A DNA stretch of 64,000 bases from assembly GCF_963675165.1 (NCBI RefSeq), contig NC_087386.1:670931-734930 (forward strand). Reading direction: 5' to 3'. How positions within the stretch are numbered: the first letter of the stretch is position 1; every line of letters starts with the position of its first letter. The translations under genes and the position numbers were made by a program. Positions 37,075 through 50,867 of the stretch are shown in pieces. The notes beneath the pieces are model-generated. The model saw nothing but the letters and a program-made list of their open reading frames with translations. It did not search any database and had not been told where the DNA came from. Source of the DNA: Halichondria panicea (Eukaryota > Porifera > Demospongiae > Suberitida > Halichondriidae).

Positions 37075-40000
37075 TCAGTTTCGGTCAGTTCCACTCGTAT
37101 TCTCTACAATGAATCTACAAATGTCTGTAGCAGTGTCTCCTCTTCTCAGTCCTATGGCAATTTCTACCAAGGCCCTGAAGGTAGCTCTGGAAGGATTCAC
37201 ACTTTGCCACGCTCCCAATGCATGAGCCACTCCAGCTTGATTGCCATAACAACGTGTGACATCAGTTACATCACCGAGGTCAGCTGGGGTGAGGTTGAGT
37301 CGATCGAGCAGGTTAGGAGTTGTGACTGAATGCAAAGAAAAAAGCTAAGATAATGATAGTCTATATAAAGCACTAAAAATGACCCACATGCAGCCAGGCT
37401 AATCAAAAAAATACGCAAACATTGAAGTTACCTGTGATGCTATCAGCCAAATTGATGAGCTTCACTGAGGGCTTTTTGAGAGCGCCTGACAGGAGACTCC
37501 ATGTTACATCTTGCGTACTCAGGAGCTCAGCCAACATTTCACGCAAGCACGACACATTATCGCCACGATGCTTGATATCGATGTTGGTGAGAATGAAATG
37601 ACTGAGACCTAGAGCCAATCCCAGATTGAACCAGTGAGGGCTGGCACTTGAATGTGCAGTGTGTAGTTTCTCGTAAACATGTTGCAGATCGTTAATTGTC
37701 AAAGCCTGTACAAAACCAACAATCAACCAGGGTTTAATTTGGTGACGGTTACCCCTTGTAAATACCTTCTAGGGGAAACTCAAAAGGGAATACAATTGAG
37801 GGGTTCCAGTGAACAATATGCTCAATCCCCTTACCAAATGTAAAAATGATAATTATGTAAGTACGTACAGTATATGAATAAGAGTACTGCCTACCTTGTG
37901 CACGCTCAGCAGGTGTGGAAATTTCTCCGCGATTAGAATGATGTCACTCTCAGGGATTTCTTGATCTAGTTGTTGGTCCCTCACTCCAGTCTCCTTGCAC
38001 ACATCTTCCATTACTGTAACAGAGGACAATTCACCTGAAGAAAAGATAGATTAAATCGTTATTATTAGACCCAGGAAAAAAATTAAACTTTCAAACTCGA
38101 AACTTGTTGACCAATTGACATTTTCTTACTGGTATGTTGATCACTCGTTTTATTGACCACATGTTCCATTGCAGGGTCTGAGGAGGGAAAATTTATAAAA
38201 CAAAAAACCGCAAAACAAAGCTTACTAGAAGTATTTCGCTGATCATGAACATGCACATGTACTTCCGTCTTCAAGGACACATCTTCCATTACTGTAACAG
38301 AGGAGAATTCACCTGAAAAACACGAATAAGAATTACATAATTATTACTACACAGTAAAATAATTATTACCGCGAAAAAGATTACAATATTAGTGATCAAG
38401 TAAATAACTTATCAACCAAATGGCACTTCCTTACTGGTATGTTGATCAGTCATTCTCATCTTCTTACGCGCAGGTTCCCCTATAGGGGACGATGGGCCTG
38501 AGGGGGATAACACAAGAGTCTATTGGATACAAATTTTACACCAAAATAATGTGCTAATCAAGTAACTTGTCTACTTAGGTACAAGGGCAAACAACACTAC
38601 GAGCGACTAAAAGATACAAGGTAGTGCGCATATCTCCTACATCAAGTAAATCCATGCAAATGTTTACATATACTGTTACGTAATTACCGGGGTATTGCAG
38701 CTGATCACTCGTTCTTTCAGTGACATCTCTCATAACAGAGGATGGTTCACCTAACATAGAGAAACAAAAATGTCAATATTACTGAACACTATATAATTAT
38801 TATACTCACCTGAACCTTCGCTATTGCCCAGCCAAATTCTATGTTCGTCACTGAGCTCTTCCCACTCATCTGCATGAAGGGAACACATCCAATAGCCATC
38901 CACACTCACATCGGCAAGGTGCAACTTGTTTCCACTTCCTATGCTCTTCTTGCAAGGGCAAAAGATCGCTGGTTTGGGTGTATCATTGTTGTAATTCAAA
39001 ACAACACAAGCAGCTTTGATGGATTCCATTAGTTGAGAACAAACTATGGGACACAACTCTTTGCGTAATGGAGGGGGGGCTTTGACATACACTTCCATAC
39101 AGAAGAAGGAATCAACCAATGAGATGACACAAGAACGATTCGGATATCGAAATTGAATACAATTCTTAGCGAAAAGAATTGGATCACCTGAGGGGAGAAC
39201 AGCTTTCCAATCATGCCTCCGCATTACATCAACAACCGTACAACAGAAGACACCAGAGCGAATACACCCACTAGGAAAGTGAATAGCGAGGGGGATAGAT
39301 GAGGAACGGACTTTGTCTAGCTCAGCAGGTTGGATGGATTTGAGTAGAGATGGCATGAAGAACTCGGCTTGGTGGGTAGTGGCTTCCACTAGAGGAATGG
39401 GAGCAATCACGAGAAGATATTTCATGATCAACAGCATATCTTCTGGAGAAAAGATGCCTTCAACGTAATGCTTCTTAAAGAATCGTAGAAACTTTAAAGT
39501 GATTATGCCCTCGTCTCGAAATCTCTTCCATTCGGCGCCTGTCCCTCCTGGGCTAACAGTAGAGTGTGCATTCCTCAGAAAAATGGCGTGCTGTGAGAGC
39601 TCGGTGATCTTGTCTAGTGGAATCTGGGCATCCACAAACACTGTGTTGGGGAGAATAGAGGGATAGTAGTGCGCTATACACACGTTGTCAAAGAAGACCA
39701 GAGCAGCTTCAAGATCTTGGAGCAAATAACCAAATCGAGTGGCTAATTGGAGACATTCTTCAATGCCTAGTACACCTCGCTCGAGACTGGCAGACAAACT
39801 CTGGAGAAGTGAATCCAAGAATGACCACCAGATGGGCATTTTGACTTGTAGCGGAATAGAGCGCTCAATAGCAATTCTAATCCTATTGGCAGTGGCCAGT
39901 GAATCTTCTTCTCGGCTGATTGTGTTGAGACCAAAAATCAGATTGTTCAATCCAAGATTTTCGTACACCAATAGCTTCTTGATATCGGGTGGCAGCATGT

Positions 40001-40948
40001 CGAGAATCTCTTGATTCCTCTCGATAAGTGTATCCGAGCTTTTCAGCTGATCAAAGAATGTGCCCACAAAGATCATCTTCGGCTTCTTGTCTTGTGAGGT
40101 ATGGGACTCAATGGATCGAATGAGACTCTGAAGTGTCTCCCCAAGGGTCATGTGAGATGCATGAGGACTACCAACAAGCTGCCCATCCTTGTAGTACTCG
40201 TCAGAAGGGAAACTGGAGAGTTCGTCAATCAAACGCAGGACTATCAACGCCACCGAAATGTGCTTGATGAAGAGAGGGCTGATGTCGTGGAATTGCGGCT
40301 GGCCGCCGCAGTCGGTAACATACACCCAGTTGGAATCGAACAGTTCTCCTTCTTGCTGGTCACTGCTCGACAGTTGGTCAGTTCCCTGTGTGGCTGGCTT
40401 CAGCTCTTCTGCCACACCACTCACTACACTCGCTATCACTTCATCGATGGCTTTGTCCAACATTCTTGCAGAGCCAGAAAGTTCATCGGAGTCGAAAAGT
40501 CCATCAGAATCGTTGCTGGATTGGGAATCAGAAAGGTACTCATTGCAACTAAAATATGAATCATCTGAATCAGAATCGGGACCCGAAATTAGCTCGGTTG
40601 TGGTCATCTTTTTCAAGCTCTCGGCAACCCTTGATGCTGTGGATGGATCGGTGCTTTCTTTTGGTAACTTAGCGATGATTTCAGCAAGTAGCTTGCGCAG
40701 CTTTGGCTGAGACATCTCTTCCCAGCCTCTTCCAGTTGACTTGAATTTCGTGTTGGACACGGGGCGAATGCGTGCTGGCTTTTCCATACAAGGAGTGCTG
40801 TCTCGCTGTGGTGGAGGGGGCTTGTCGGTTAGCAGGCGCTTGAGATTGGTCTTCCCTGTTCCCGCCGGTCCAAACACAAGCATGTTGACAATGTTCACCA
40901 AGACATATCCGTGCTTCATCGCCTCATCAAACAACCGCTTCGCTGATT
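37075..40948 (-). CDS. Death domain / Roc-COR-like GTPase gene, unit 3
   Basis: Main exon 38810-40948 (713 codons), with the P-loop GPAGTGKT and VTDCGGQPQFHD. The linker is unique, with an acidic/serine insert (PDSDSDDSYFSCNEYLSDSQ). The last ~160 codons diverge sharply from the other units (TVVDVMRRHDWKAVLPSGDP, CVISLVDSFFCMEVYVK, HADEWEELSDEHR), while flanking parts stay nearly identical. Small exons: 38688-38750 (63 nt), 38435-38497 (63; the PARKK...SDQH type, here second rather than fifth), 38226-38312 (87), 38130-38177 (48) and ~37894-38034. All four cassettes are symmetric. Death-like domains lie in 37432-37705 and 37075-37325. No frame break was seen. Confidence 0.8.
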
Positions 40949-42271
40949 CTAAACAAGACGTGTGTATGTGGTGTTAGGAATGTTAACTATGCAATACTCC
41001 AGAGCTGGGTGACAAGATGGACTATTATTATGATGTCACCATAATTATGATGCATGTGATTAAACCGATCATTACATGCAGGAATGTGCTATGCTTGCAT
41101 TCATGGATGTCACTATTAAGTACACATGTAGTAAGCACAGTAGAGGGTACGCCCCACAACCCAATGGATATGAAGCAAAATACATAATTAAAAGGATGGT
41201 GGTTGTGAGTGGGTGGGGGAATGAACAATGGAATGAACATTACATTGAGGTCTGGAAAACATGTAAACAATATAAAGGCAACAAGTATGTATAAAGTCAT
41301 ACAGTCCGATCACGTCGCCTTAAAGCATAATTTGGTGAGGTATATAAAACACATAACAATAGCATCATGTTTTATGCAACTCGCCCTCGGGCTCATAAAA
41401 TGATTGCTAGTCTGCCTAAACTGTACAATACAGTCAGTTGCCTAGCAACGCAAGCTTAAAAAGGTGGTGGGTGGAGCAAATAGTTGATAAGAACATGATT
41501 ACATACGTATGGTATATACATGTACATAATACCTTATAGTGCGAAATTTTCGAGGCACTTATATTTCGTGGAATGGCCTCTAAAGCATTTCGTTGCACAA
41601 TGTTTGTGGGTTGACCGCTTACCACAAGCCATGCCTTTAATCTTTGCATGTTATAGCAGATAATTGGTACAATTTTCGTGGATTGCTAACCCATGAAATC
41701 AGCGAAAATATAGCCCCTCGAAAATTTTGCGGTATATACGGTAACTGCTTTAAAATGGATCTAACTGGACACAGCAGCTGTGCGTATACGCAAGAAGCCA
41801 ATGAAGTGCCAGTGGAAATGAAGGACATGAAGCAGCTGAACATAAACCACTTTTAAATCGTAAACCTTTAAAGCTTGCTAAGTGGGTGACCCACCAATGA
41901 CAGGGAATACATGTACTGGGTAATAATGATGTGGCTGATCACTACAGGAATGTGCTATGCTTGAATTAACATGATGCTGTCATAATTAAGTAACACAGTA
42001 CAACGTCACGAACCCAAATCATTGAAAGTTGGTATTCCAATAAACCATATCCATACCACCACAGTGTGTAGAGTAGTAACAGGAACAATGCTCTAGTACA
42101 CTGTAGTGTGCACAATCAGGGGCAGTTGCCTAGCAACACAACACATGTGATAGGCGAACGAAAATGTTGTGGGTGGAGCCAACGCTTTTGCAATAAAACG
42201 ATTATATAAAGTATGAGGACCTCACAACAGCTGTAGGTACAGTCTACTAATAACACACTACATGTAAGTTG
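40949..42271. other. Intergenic/5' region of Death-GTPase gene, unit 3
   Basis: Nearly identical to 7738-9066 of unit 1, including its MITE. No coding exon was identified. It is expected to contain the promoter and first exon of the Death/GTPase gene. Confidence 0.55.
41532..41741. mobile_element. MITE with TA flanks, unit 3
   Basis: Same element and same insertion point as 8321-8530 in unit 1, with TA outside both ends. It is inherited with the duplicated segment rather than newly inserted. Confidence 0.75.
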
Positions 42272-45200
42272 CTACAGGTACGAGTGATTGCAACTATGAG
42301 CATCAACACTCACTGTACTATAAAGTTCCTTGCTCCCCTCACCTTTCTTTCTCTGTCTCTCCTGTCCTTCTCCTCGTATCTCAGCAATAGCATTCTCATT
42401 CATATGTATTATCTCCTCACAGTCTTGTATCCCTGAGACACACTTCTTGATCTCCCCCTCTACCTCCTCCAGCTCTCCCAGCAGTTGTCTCCGGTCCTGG
42501 TCAGTGATGTCACCAGACAGTCTCTGTTGGAGGGCAGCTCTTCTCTGGGGGAGTAAAGAATTTATATACAACTGAAGAAAAATTCCACCAAATAGAACAT
42601 GCAGCTGATACAAATGTACAAATTATCAAAATATAAAAATCAGCAACCACCAACCTAAATAAACTTGGCGAGCATAATTATATATTTACCCGCTATACGG
42701 TATAACCTCACACAGACAAACAGTAAAAGTGGACTTACAAGTCATACCTAAAAAAAGGCAGACAAAAAGCAACCATTCATCATACATACATGTACACACA
42801 TTGTCGTTCTGCTAGACTACGTGTACCACTCTAGATCTTACCACGAGAGTAGTAAGTGCAACTGTCAACACTCACCGTCTCATGACTAGTCAGTTCACTC
42901 TCATTCCTAGCCTTCACCTGGACAAGGTGAACAAGACAAGAGTGGGTTAGACTGTGTGTTTGTGGTCACACATTATGAGTTGTCTATAGGAGCAACCAGT
43001 ATAGCTACTAGAGTCAGGTAAGGATATGAGACTATTACAAACTGAATGCATATGAGGTGTACGGTATGTTTGCCAACATTGTTTAACTCACTCTCTATCG
43101 TTCCAGATATTCAGTAACCATGGAAATGTAGGGAGAGAGAAAAGAATATAATCACAAACCTGTACACTATGAATGCCAATACACATGTACTCATGCAACT
43201 CAAACATTACTGACACAAGTACAGTCACAAGTCAGTGCAGTGTCCCGCTCACCTTCTGTTTAGTCCAATTAATGAGACACCAGCGTAAGACACACATGGA
43301 AACAGAGAGAGGGGGATGATGGTAGGAGCAGTAAGTGCATTCATACATGTCTGCATACTGTAACTTACCATCTGTTGTTCCAGTAATCATTAGCAGTAGT
43401 CACATTAACAAGCAGTAGGACACGGACATGTAGAGAAATGAACATGTTCAAATACACGAATGCATTCACACATGTATACATCAATTATTGCAAGTACACG
43501 TCTGTATAGACTGGCGGCGACAGCCCCTCGCGTGCGTAGCGCGAGGGACTGGCAAACTGCCTATCAGTCACTCGTCTCAGCTGCAACGAGCATTGCAGCC
43601 TATCAGATTGCTCAACGTCATATTAGCCCTGTAATTGTAACCGCAAATACACTTCAGGGGATTCAGTGCATTCCATAGTAGCTGAATCTCGTAGCAAAAT
43701 TTAACCACATTATCTATAACGATATTCATGTTTAGTAGTGTCATACGATCTATTACACTTCCGCTGAGACAAGTGACTGATAGGCAGTTTGCCAGTCGCT
43801 CTATCGCCGCCAGTCTAACGTCTGTACAGCATGAAACTTTCAGTACGTACTAATCCTAAATAAAGTCACGCAAGTTATTCTTTCTGCCTTCATGCAGTAG
43901 TACATGTATACAAGTCAGCCTAGTACGCCATTATATGTACATGCAATAAACTCACAGTCTGTTGTTGAGTAACAGTCCACAGAGGGTACATGTGAGGAGA
44001 GAGGATATGAACACTGGTAGTACACACACTGGCTAGTACACACACAGGTACTCAGTACTAGCAATAGCAGATAATGGAAGGGTTAGTGGGTGGGTCAGTG
44101 GAAGGGACGGTAAACGGTACAACAAGCATCTTACATGTACAACTTTGATACGTATGATTTTGTTTGTCGTACAATACAACACCTGCACTTCATGAGACAC
44201 ACACACAATCACAACATACCTCAATGTTACGCTGAGACACATCAAATGGTACATGTGAGAGAGAGATTTAATCTTAACACACATACAAGACATCAGATCA
44301 GTTGAACGCTGGTGTGTATGGGACTGACTACACATAGCAACAAGTGGCTAGACCTGGTATAGAAAAGCTCTAAAAAAGTTGGGGAAACATTGAGAATAGG
44401 CAACAAGTTTTAGGTTCAGTAGGCACTTAATTGGTTGGGGAATTTACATAAACACAAATTTACATGTACACAATGTACACAATGGTGGTATTTCGAACTT
44501 GTGCCCGTAAAATGGGATTACGAATTGAACAAGTTTAAAGCCATGGTCTACCCTATACGAGGGAGAGGGTCAGCTCTAGAGGACAAGGGACACACGCTAA
44601 TGATGCTAGGTAACCAGTACATCCGTACACATTGCAGCTGAACCATTTTAGTGTGTGGACATTGAGTACTCGTAAGAAGCTCACCTCCTACAGTAGTCCA
44701 AATCAGTGTGTGGTCCAACATAGGAATGAGTGTGTGCATGGGAAGAGACAAACACGATAATGTACGTACCAACTAATGAACTTAGGTGTATATTCTACGA
44801 ATATAAAAAGTACAACCTAATAAGTTGTGTGGGCCTCGGCTAATACCAAGTTGACAATATAGAAAGAGACAAAGATAATTTACGAGTTCCTAGTAACCAT
44901 TAAAATAAGTGTGCACGTGCAAACACAACTAACCCACTGTTGATCCAGAGAGGGAGAGTCCACAGAGCAAACAGTGGGAAGATAGTAAATGAATGATTAC
45001 GAGGTTGAATATGATCATACTAAATATTTCCCTATATAACACTATGGCACTGCACACACACAAGAGTAATAATGGGGAAGAAGAAACATCACAGAATATG
45101 CAACAGACACTAATTACTCTGTCAACACACACCAACTTACAATCTGTTGTTTCAGAGGGTCAGTCAAAGGTGAGGTGGAGATGCATGAAATGGAAGGAAG

Positions 45201-46351
45201 AGAACATTAGTACAGTGATACAGTACAGTGGTGATTGCACGACACAGGGGAGGGGAAACAATTGTGGACAGCCAAAAATGCAGACTGAAACACTTGATTA
45301 ACCATGCATACTTTCAGGTACTACTACGAGTAGCCTCGATCCCAGGCCGCACTTCCCACTTCACTTAGGGAAGTGGGCCTGGTATCGACTGCTTGCGCAT
45401 GCGCTAATATCCCCCCGGTATCGATCTGGGGGCTTTGGATAACATCGTATATGCTCAGTAAAACTGTGACATCACAAGGAACGAAAGTGGATTGAAGGAA
45501 GTAGATAGAAAGTTCGATTGAGTTGCTAGCCCATCTGATAGCATTCTCTGATAGCTACCCTTAGCCTGCTATGTTAACAAAAAACTCACAGCCTGCAACA
45601 GTGTGGATGACGATCGTCTGAACGGAGTGAAAGCTGACAAGAGCCTATATGGACAGGCCATTTAACACTATCTTTGGTGAAAGTCTACTATACTACTGCT
45701 ACTGCAGAAGAAAATAGCTGTACAACAAACATACACAGCTCTGTCTCTAGCTAGCTAGCTATATAGCTCTGTGTATGACTTTTAGGATATTTTCTCTGAT
45801 GAATCCAGTATTATAGGAAATTTTACGGGAAAAAATATCCAATAATTTGGCGCATGCGCAAGCAGTCGATAGCAGGCCTTCTTTCCTATGAAGGCCGGTG
45901 AAGGAGGCTACACTACGAGTAGATCTACTTGTCTCAATTAAGGAATAGTATCACATTCAGTTATCCGTATGTGCTCTTCTTTACACTGTCTACCTCCTAA
46001 CAACAAGTGCTCAGAGCACAAGCATGTCAGCTTGGTAGAATGTGATTGCACACAACGTACCTTAATCCTTGCCTGTTGTCCATCCAGAGAGAGTGGTACA
46101 TGTGGAGAGAACAACAACATGAGATAAAACACCTCACACTGACAGGGTAGAGTGTAGGCACTATACTGTGATGAATGAATGATGCCAAGTGTGTTTATGG
46201 GTGGTCAACAAGTACATCTAGGTACTAGGAGAATGCACTCATCATTGAGCATCTATCTATCATGTGAATATCATACCCTTTCCGCATCAGTGAGCCCATC
46301 CTCCATCAACTGTGTGGAACTAGCAGCATTCAGTGTTGTAGATTCAGCCAT
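42272..46351 (-). CDS. Micro-exon coiled-coil gene, unit 3
   Basis: Exons: 46277-46351 (ends DGLTDAER), 46061-46072 (ARIK), 45141-45143 (I), 44934-44936 (W, with a gttag donor instead of gtaag), 44685-44687 (E), 44220-44231 (RNIE), 43956-43958 (T), 43369-43371 (M), 43253-43255 (K), 43092-43094 (R), 42876-42917 (VKARNESELTSHET) and 42272-42544. The predicted product is 144 aa with an uninterrupted frame. The terminal exon has GIQDCEEIIHMNENAIAE in its variable middle. Two mobile elements sit in its introns (45331-45910 and 43507-43817). The change at the 44934 donor could weaken that exon. Confidence 0.7.
43507..43817. mobile_element. Unit 3-specific TIR element with 9-bp duplication
   Basis: A 311-bp element with ends tagactggcggcga...tcgccgccagtcta and a 9-bp target duplication ACGTCTGTA at 43498-43506 and 43818-43826. 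Units 1, 2 and 4 have the empty site (cacgtctgtacagcatg). The left arm carries an extra GC-rich palindrome (cctcgcgtgcgtagcgcgag). The arms share ctggcaaactgcctatcagt. It has no transposase. The duplication length fits Mutator-like MITEs, and it is the youngest insertion visible in the array. Confidence 0.85.
45331..45910. mobile_element. 588-bp TIR element, unit 3 copy
   Basis: Orthologous to 30761-31348, with the same TAGCC...GGCTA ends. The left target copy TACTACGAG is intact and the right copy has one change (CACTACGAG). It lies in the intron between the first 12-nt and first 3-nt micro-exons. Confidence 0.8.
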
Positions 46352-46559
46352 TTCAAGAGAAGGTCTGGAACACCCCTTATATTTCTTTGTGGGTGGCTAG
46401 AGGCATGAGGGGGAGGGGCTTGTAGCAACACCCACACATTGTTCATTAAAGAAAGGGTTCAAAGGACACATAATTATTGTTCCAAATAGAGCACAGAACA
46501 CACATAAAGCAAGTACGTATCAGTAGAAGAAGCACTGAAGAAAGAAGAGCTCAGGAACA

Positions 46560-47720
46560 ATGGCCCACCTGACACTAATTGCCAGAGCCAGTGATGGACT
46601 ACCTCTGTCCTCATCCATTGTCAATGAAGAGGTAGAGGAGCTACAGTAGATAATACAGTACAGTCTGCATTGGTCCCATCAGGACACTGTACTGTATGCA
46701 GCTCAGTGACATGAATAGTTGTCAAGTCATGATTCTGTAGACATATAAAGAGAACCTTGCTAGAATAATACGTGTGTAGTGTGTGCTATCTTTAACAGCT
46801 TGAATTAACTGAATTGTTGCATTCTCCCTCTGCAGTCTGGCCGGGATTATGCTGAATACCAACCCAAGGCCAAGCAGATATTTCGCAAGCAGTCGTCAGT
46901 CAGCCCCCCTCGATGCTCAATCGAGTGTGACCCGGGTCGTATGGTGTTCCAGTAAGCACTCTCCTGTGAATGTCATTATTGCCTCATGGTGTGTATGATG
47001 ATTGGTGCTCTGTCATGGTATAAACTGATGCAATGGATGGTCTTTTGTTTGTGAGCATTTGCTTAACTGTACCATACACATTGTAAGTGGTGTGTGTTAT
47101 ACATAGGTCCCTCTATAGTGATTGTCTAACAAGGAACTACCAGTGTACATGTAGTCTAAGAATAGTTGGAACTTGGTTGGTGATATTATACTCCAGTTTA
47201 ATGGTGGATGAGGGGCGATGACTTTGAGCTAGAAGCACACACACTAACATGGACCCCCCACACAGCTACATCCTTGAGGAGGGGATATGCTACCTCGCCC
47301 TGTGTGACCCCACCTATCCTGCCAAGCTGGCCTTTAACTACCTCGAGAATCTACACAAAGACTTCAGTGAGCAACATGGCAACGATGTACACAAGGCCAG
47401 TCGACCGTACCACTTCATTGAGTTTGGTACGTATTTATATCTGCCATCCATATTTTGTAGACTTAATTATAAGGTCATGCTTTTTCCTGTGTCAGCATTG
47501 GACATGCACAGCTGGGCAACACCAGCACTTGCAGTTTCTTGTGTGTGTACTGTTTCAATTCAGTGTTGCTACCACTGTTATATATAGTACAGAATGTCCT
47601 TCCTCTCACACCCACTCACCCCCCCCCCACACACACACACACACACACGCACGTGCAGGTCTCAGTGACAAAGCGGGGAAGCTGGTTGACCACTCTCGTG
47701 TGCCAGAGGCTAATGACTGA
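46560..47720 (+). CDS. SEC22: SEC22-like longin-domain protein, truncated, unit 3
   Basis: Practically identical to the unit 1 copy (12550-13712). It begins MAHLTLIARASDGLPL, has the SGRD exon, a third exon with SRPYHFIEF, and a last exon GLSDKAGKLVDHSR followed by VPEAND and a stop. No SNARE helix or membrane anchor is encoded. The same 2-bp TG insertion before the stop links units 1 and 3. Confidence 0.75.
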
Positions 47721-48668
47721 TCAGCTAATGCAGCATGTGAGCATCTCCTGGCTACTGTGGATTGGTTCTGGACTCAAGGAGGTCAGTCAGGGTCAATATA
47801 TACAGTGTATCAGTCTACCTCTTGTAACGAGAACCCCCTACAAGTCTAGCTTGTAACACCTAGCTAAGTACTGGATTGTGATTTACAATAGTGATCTCCC
47901 TAGCTGAGACTGTCCTGACTTTTAGTTGTTGTAATTGCATTGTCCCAGTCTAAGGAGGTCTTTATTCCCCTCTGCAGGTGGTTCACCCACTTCTACGTGT
48001 GGGGGATGGTGTGGAACTACTCTGTATTCCTCTACTATACCAGCCACTGTCTACTGCACACACGACTACCGCTATTGGGCCCTGCAATCGAGACCGTCAT
48101 TGGGAACTTTGTGTCATCCAAATGCAACTATTTCTCTCAAGCTCATTTGGAAGTGTGGCTGGTTCTACTCCTCCTTTGCCTGCAAGTGTCTCGTAGATTG
48201 TTTGAGTGTTTGTTTGTGAGTGTATTCTCTGATAGCAAGATGGCACCAGCTCATTACATACTCGGAGTCTACTTCTACACCGCTTTGGGACCAACAGCAC
48301 TGCTGCATTTGAATTCAGGTACAGTAATATTCAGTCTAGTACACTTACAATTAATACTTGATCAAGGTATGTACAAGTACTACTGTGTAATTGTTGACTT
48401 GTTAATTCTTGTTTAGGAGTCTCTATTTGAATGTCAGCCTTGATCAATGTTTCATTGCAGACTCACCTCTTGCTGGCCTGATTGTAGCCACTCTGTTGTT
48501 CCTCTGGGCCTACACACATCAGTACCGATGTCACGTCATCCTTGCACAACTCAGAGCAGCCAAGAACAAGCCACAGTACGGCGGCTGTCACTGCCAAGCA
48601 GACTCACGTTTGCTATAGACACAAGTTTGAGGACTATCCAAACAACAGACAAATTGTTATGACCATTT
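47713..48668 (+). pseudogene. SRD5A3: SRD5A3-like fragment, unit 3
   Basis: Same structure and same ~122-bp first-exon deletion as unit 1 (ggactcaagg join). The second exon (~47978-48318) is open through SRRLFECLFVSVFSDSKM and the third has THQYRCHVILAQLR with a stop at 48618. A C-terminal remnant lies in another frame. The shared deletion shows common origin with unit 1. Confidence 0.7.
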
Positions 48669-49105
48669 GTTTATTAGTTGCTAATATAATTTATGCTATG
48701 TACATGCAGTACTGTATGGTATCATTCATATTCTCCAATCAATAATCTATCAAATTAATGATCGAAAAAATTAATTTTGAATTTGCAGTGAATAATAATT
48801 GACGCTTCTTATGCTATTATTTGTACATGCAGTACATGGTACATTGAATTAGTATGACATCATTTATTGTTCAAGCAATAAACCTTCAAATGATCGAAAA
48901 AATTAATGTTTGAATTTGGACAATAATTCAGTAATTTGCCAGCTATACAGTTTTGTCCACTTTTCTCCTAGTGAGTGTTCTGGTTTCGTCTATTCGTGCC
49001 TTGTGTATCTGTAAGGAGGGCGTGACCCACTGCCCACACGAGCACTGATCACCTGACCAGTTGAATGACCCCAGACGAGCCGAGCACTTGAGACACAGAA
49101 TCTGC

Positions 49106-49108
<3 letters not shown>

Positions 49109-49200
<92 letters not shown>
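49109..49200. repeat. (TG)n microsatellite in EDEM3 3' region, unit 3
   Basis: About 46 TG units. Units 1 and 2 have only about 12-16 TG units at the same point (15101-15123 and 34749-34779). The flanks are otherwise conserved apart from a short AT-rich insertion next to it. Confidence 0.9.
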
Positions 49201-49203
<3 letters not shown>

Positions 49204-50819
49204 TATGAAGAATATAATATAGCAAATTCTACGAGCTAAACAGTTGAATTCTAGAAAATAACGCAAGGCTATAGTCTTTGTTAAAATTGGATTTTAACTT
49301 ATCACAAAATAGTACATGTATCTAAGCACACCATTGGAAAGGTAATTCTGAGAGCTCTTGAATGCAGTTTGAAATTGGACAATCAGAACACAAATTATGA
49401 GCTTTCAAGATACGTATCTATTTTTAGCTAATGCACAAGTAGCAGCCTCACCTTCCCCTCCACTTTTCCCAGTAGAGAGCTTTCCATCCACTGTACTGGC
49501 TCGATGAACCATGAACTACACACATCATGAGTGGGCCCCTGCTCGTTATAATCCACCGCTGATTGAGTGGGTGGAGTTTGCCCTTGCTTTGTCCTCTTAC
49601 ATCATTTGACAGCAGCCTCGTTGGAGAGCAGCTCTCTGAGTAACAGTGCGTCCAATCGCTGCATGAACACAGCTGGTATTATAATGTCACTGGATCCATC
49701 GCCACTCATGGAGAAGGGAGGGACCTGGGTTGTATTGTACTGCTTGACATTATCTGGGAGGGGGGGGGGGGACCGTTAAGAGCATATTATACAATTTCAC
49801 AAAGACCACAGAATGGTGTGCAATACACTATATACGTACGTACAGTCAAGGACTTTTATAAACAGAATTTTCTCTAAAGTTACAAGCTCTTGGACAGTGT
49901 AGTTTACCTGTGATGATGACCCCAGCTGCACCAGCTTTCTGAGCAGTCCTGGCCTGTAGAATACAATTAGTGAACAATTGTTCCTAAAACAATAATTATA
50001 TCACAGGCACTTTAAGAGAAACATTTAGATAACGTAACGTAACCATTAATAGGCTCCACATGGTTATGGTGTACGGTACAACACTGTGTACCTTGAGTAC
50101 AAAGAGGCAGCCTCCTCTGTTAATGAGCAGGATCTTCCCCATAATATCCCGGGCCTCCTGGGGGTCATACTCGGAGCATCCATTGTCCAGTACTCCACCG
50201 ATTGGCTTCATCTCCACCAACTCCCCTCCCACTTGGAACTCCCCCACGCCCAGCTCTGGCCCGAACATGGCTGGACCTACAGTGAACTCGTGTCGTATGC
50301 CCCTCTCCTGGAGGTCAGCAGGGGTCAGTATACGAGCCAGCTTCGGTGTCTGTCTCTGACTACCATCTAATAGGAGGCGTAATACAGTTGCAGTCATTGC
50401 TATGGGAAACAGATTATTCAAATTTGGCAAATAAAACTATAGGATGGAGGGTTTTGTGTACTGTATGTATATATCAATTCCTATATGTACCTCCATACAT
50501 TAAAGACGCTGCACATTGAAGTACATTACATGTGGTTGAAAGCTGTACATGTACTATTACCAACAACACTAAAAGCATTTTACCTGTGACGTGCTGCTGA
50601 TTCATGAGCTTGACAATATCCTGCATGAGGTACCATCCCTCCTCTGCGTCCTCAGGGCTATATTGGCCTTGGCCATATTGTGGGAGACCTGCACTTTATC
50701 TCCCTCCACCACTTGAACCACAATGCCCAGCTCAGTGAGGATCTTCAGGTGACCTGGGTTCTTGAAGTCCAGAGAATTGATCGAGAGACGAGGAGGAGTG
50801 AGACGCTTACGCTTGGCAC

Positions 50820-50867
<48 letters not shown>

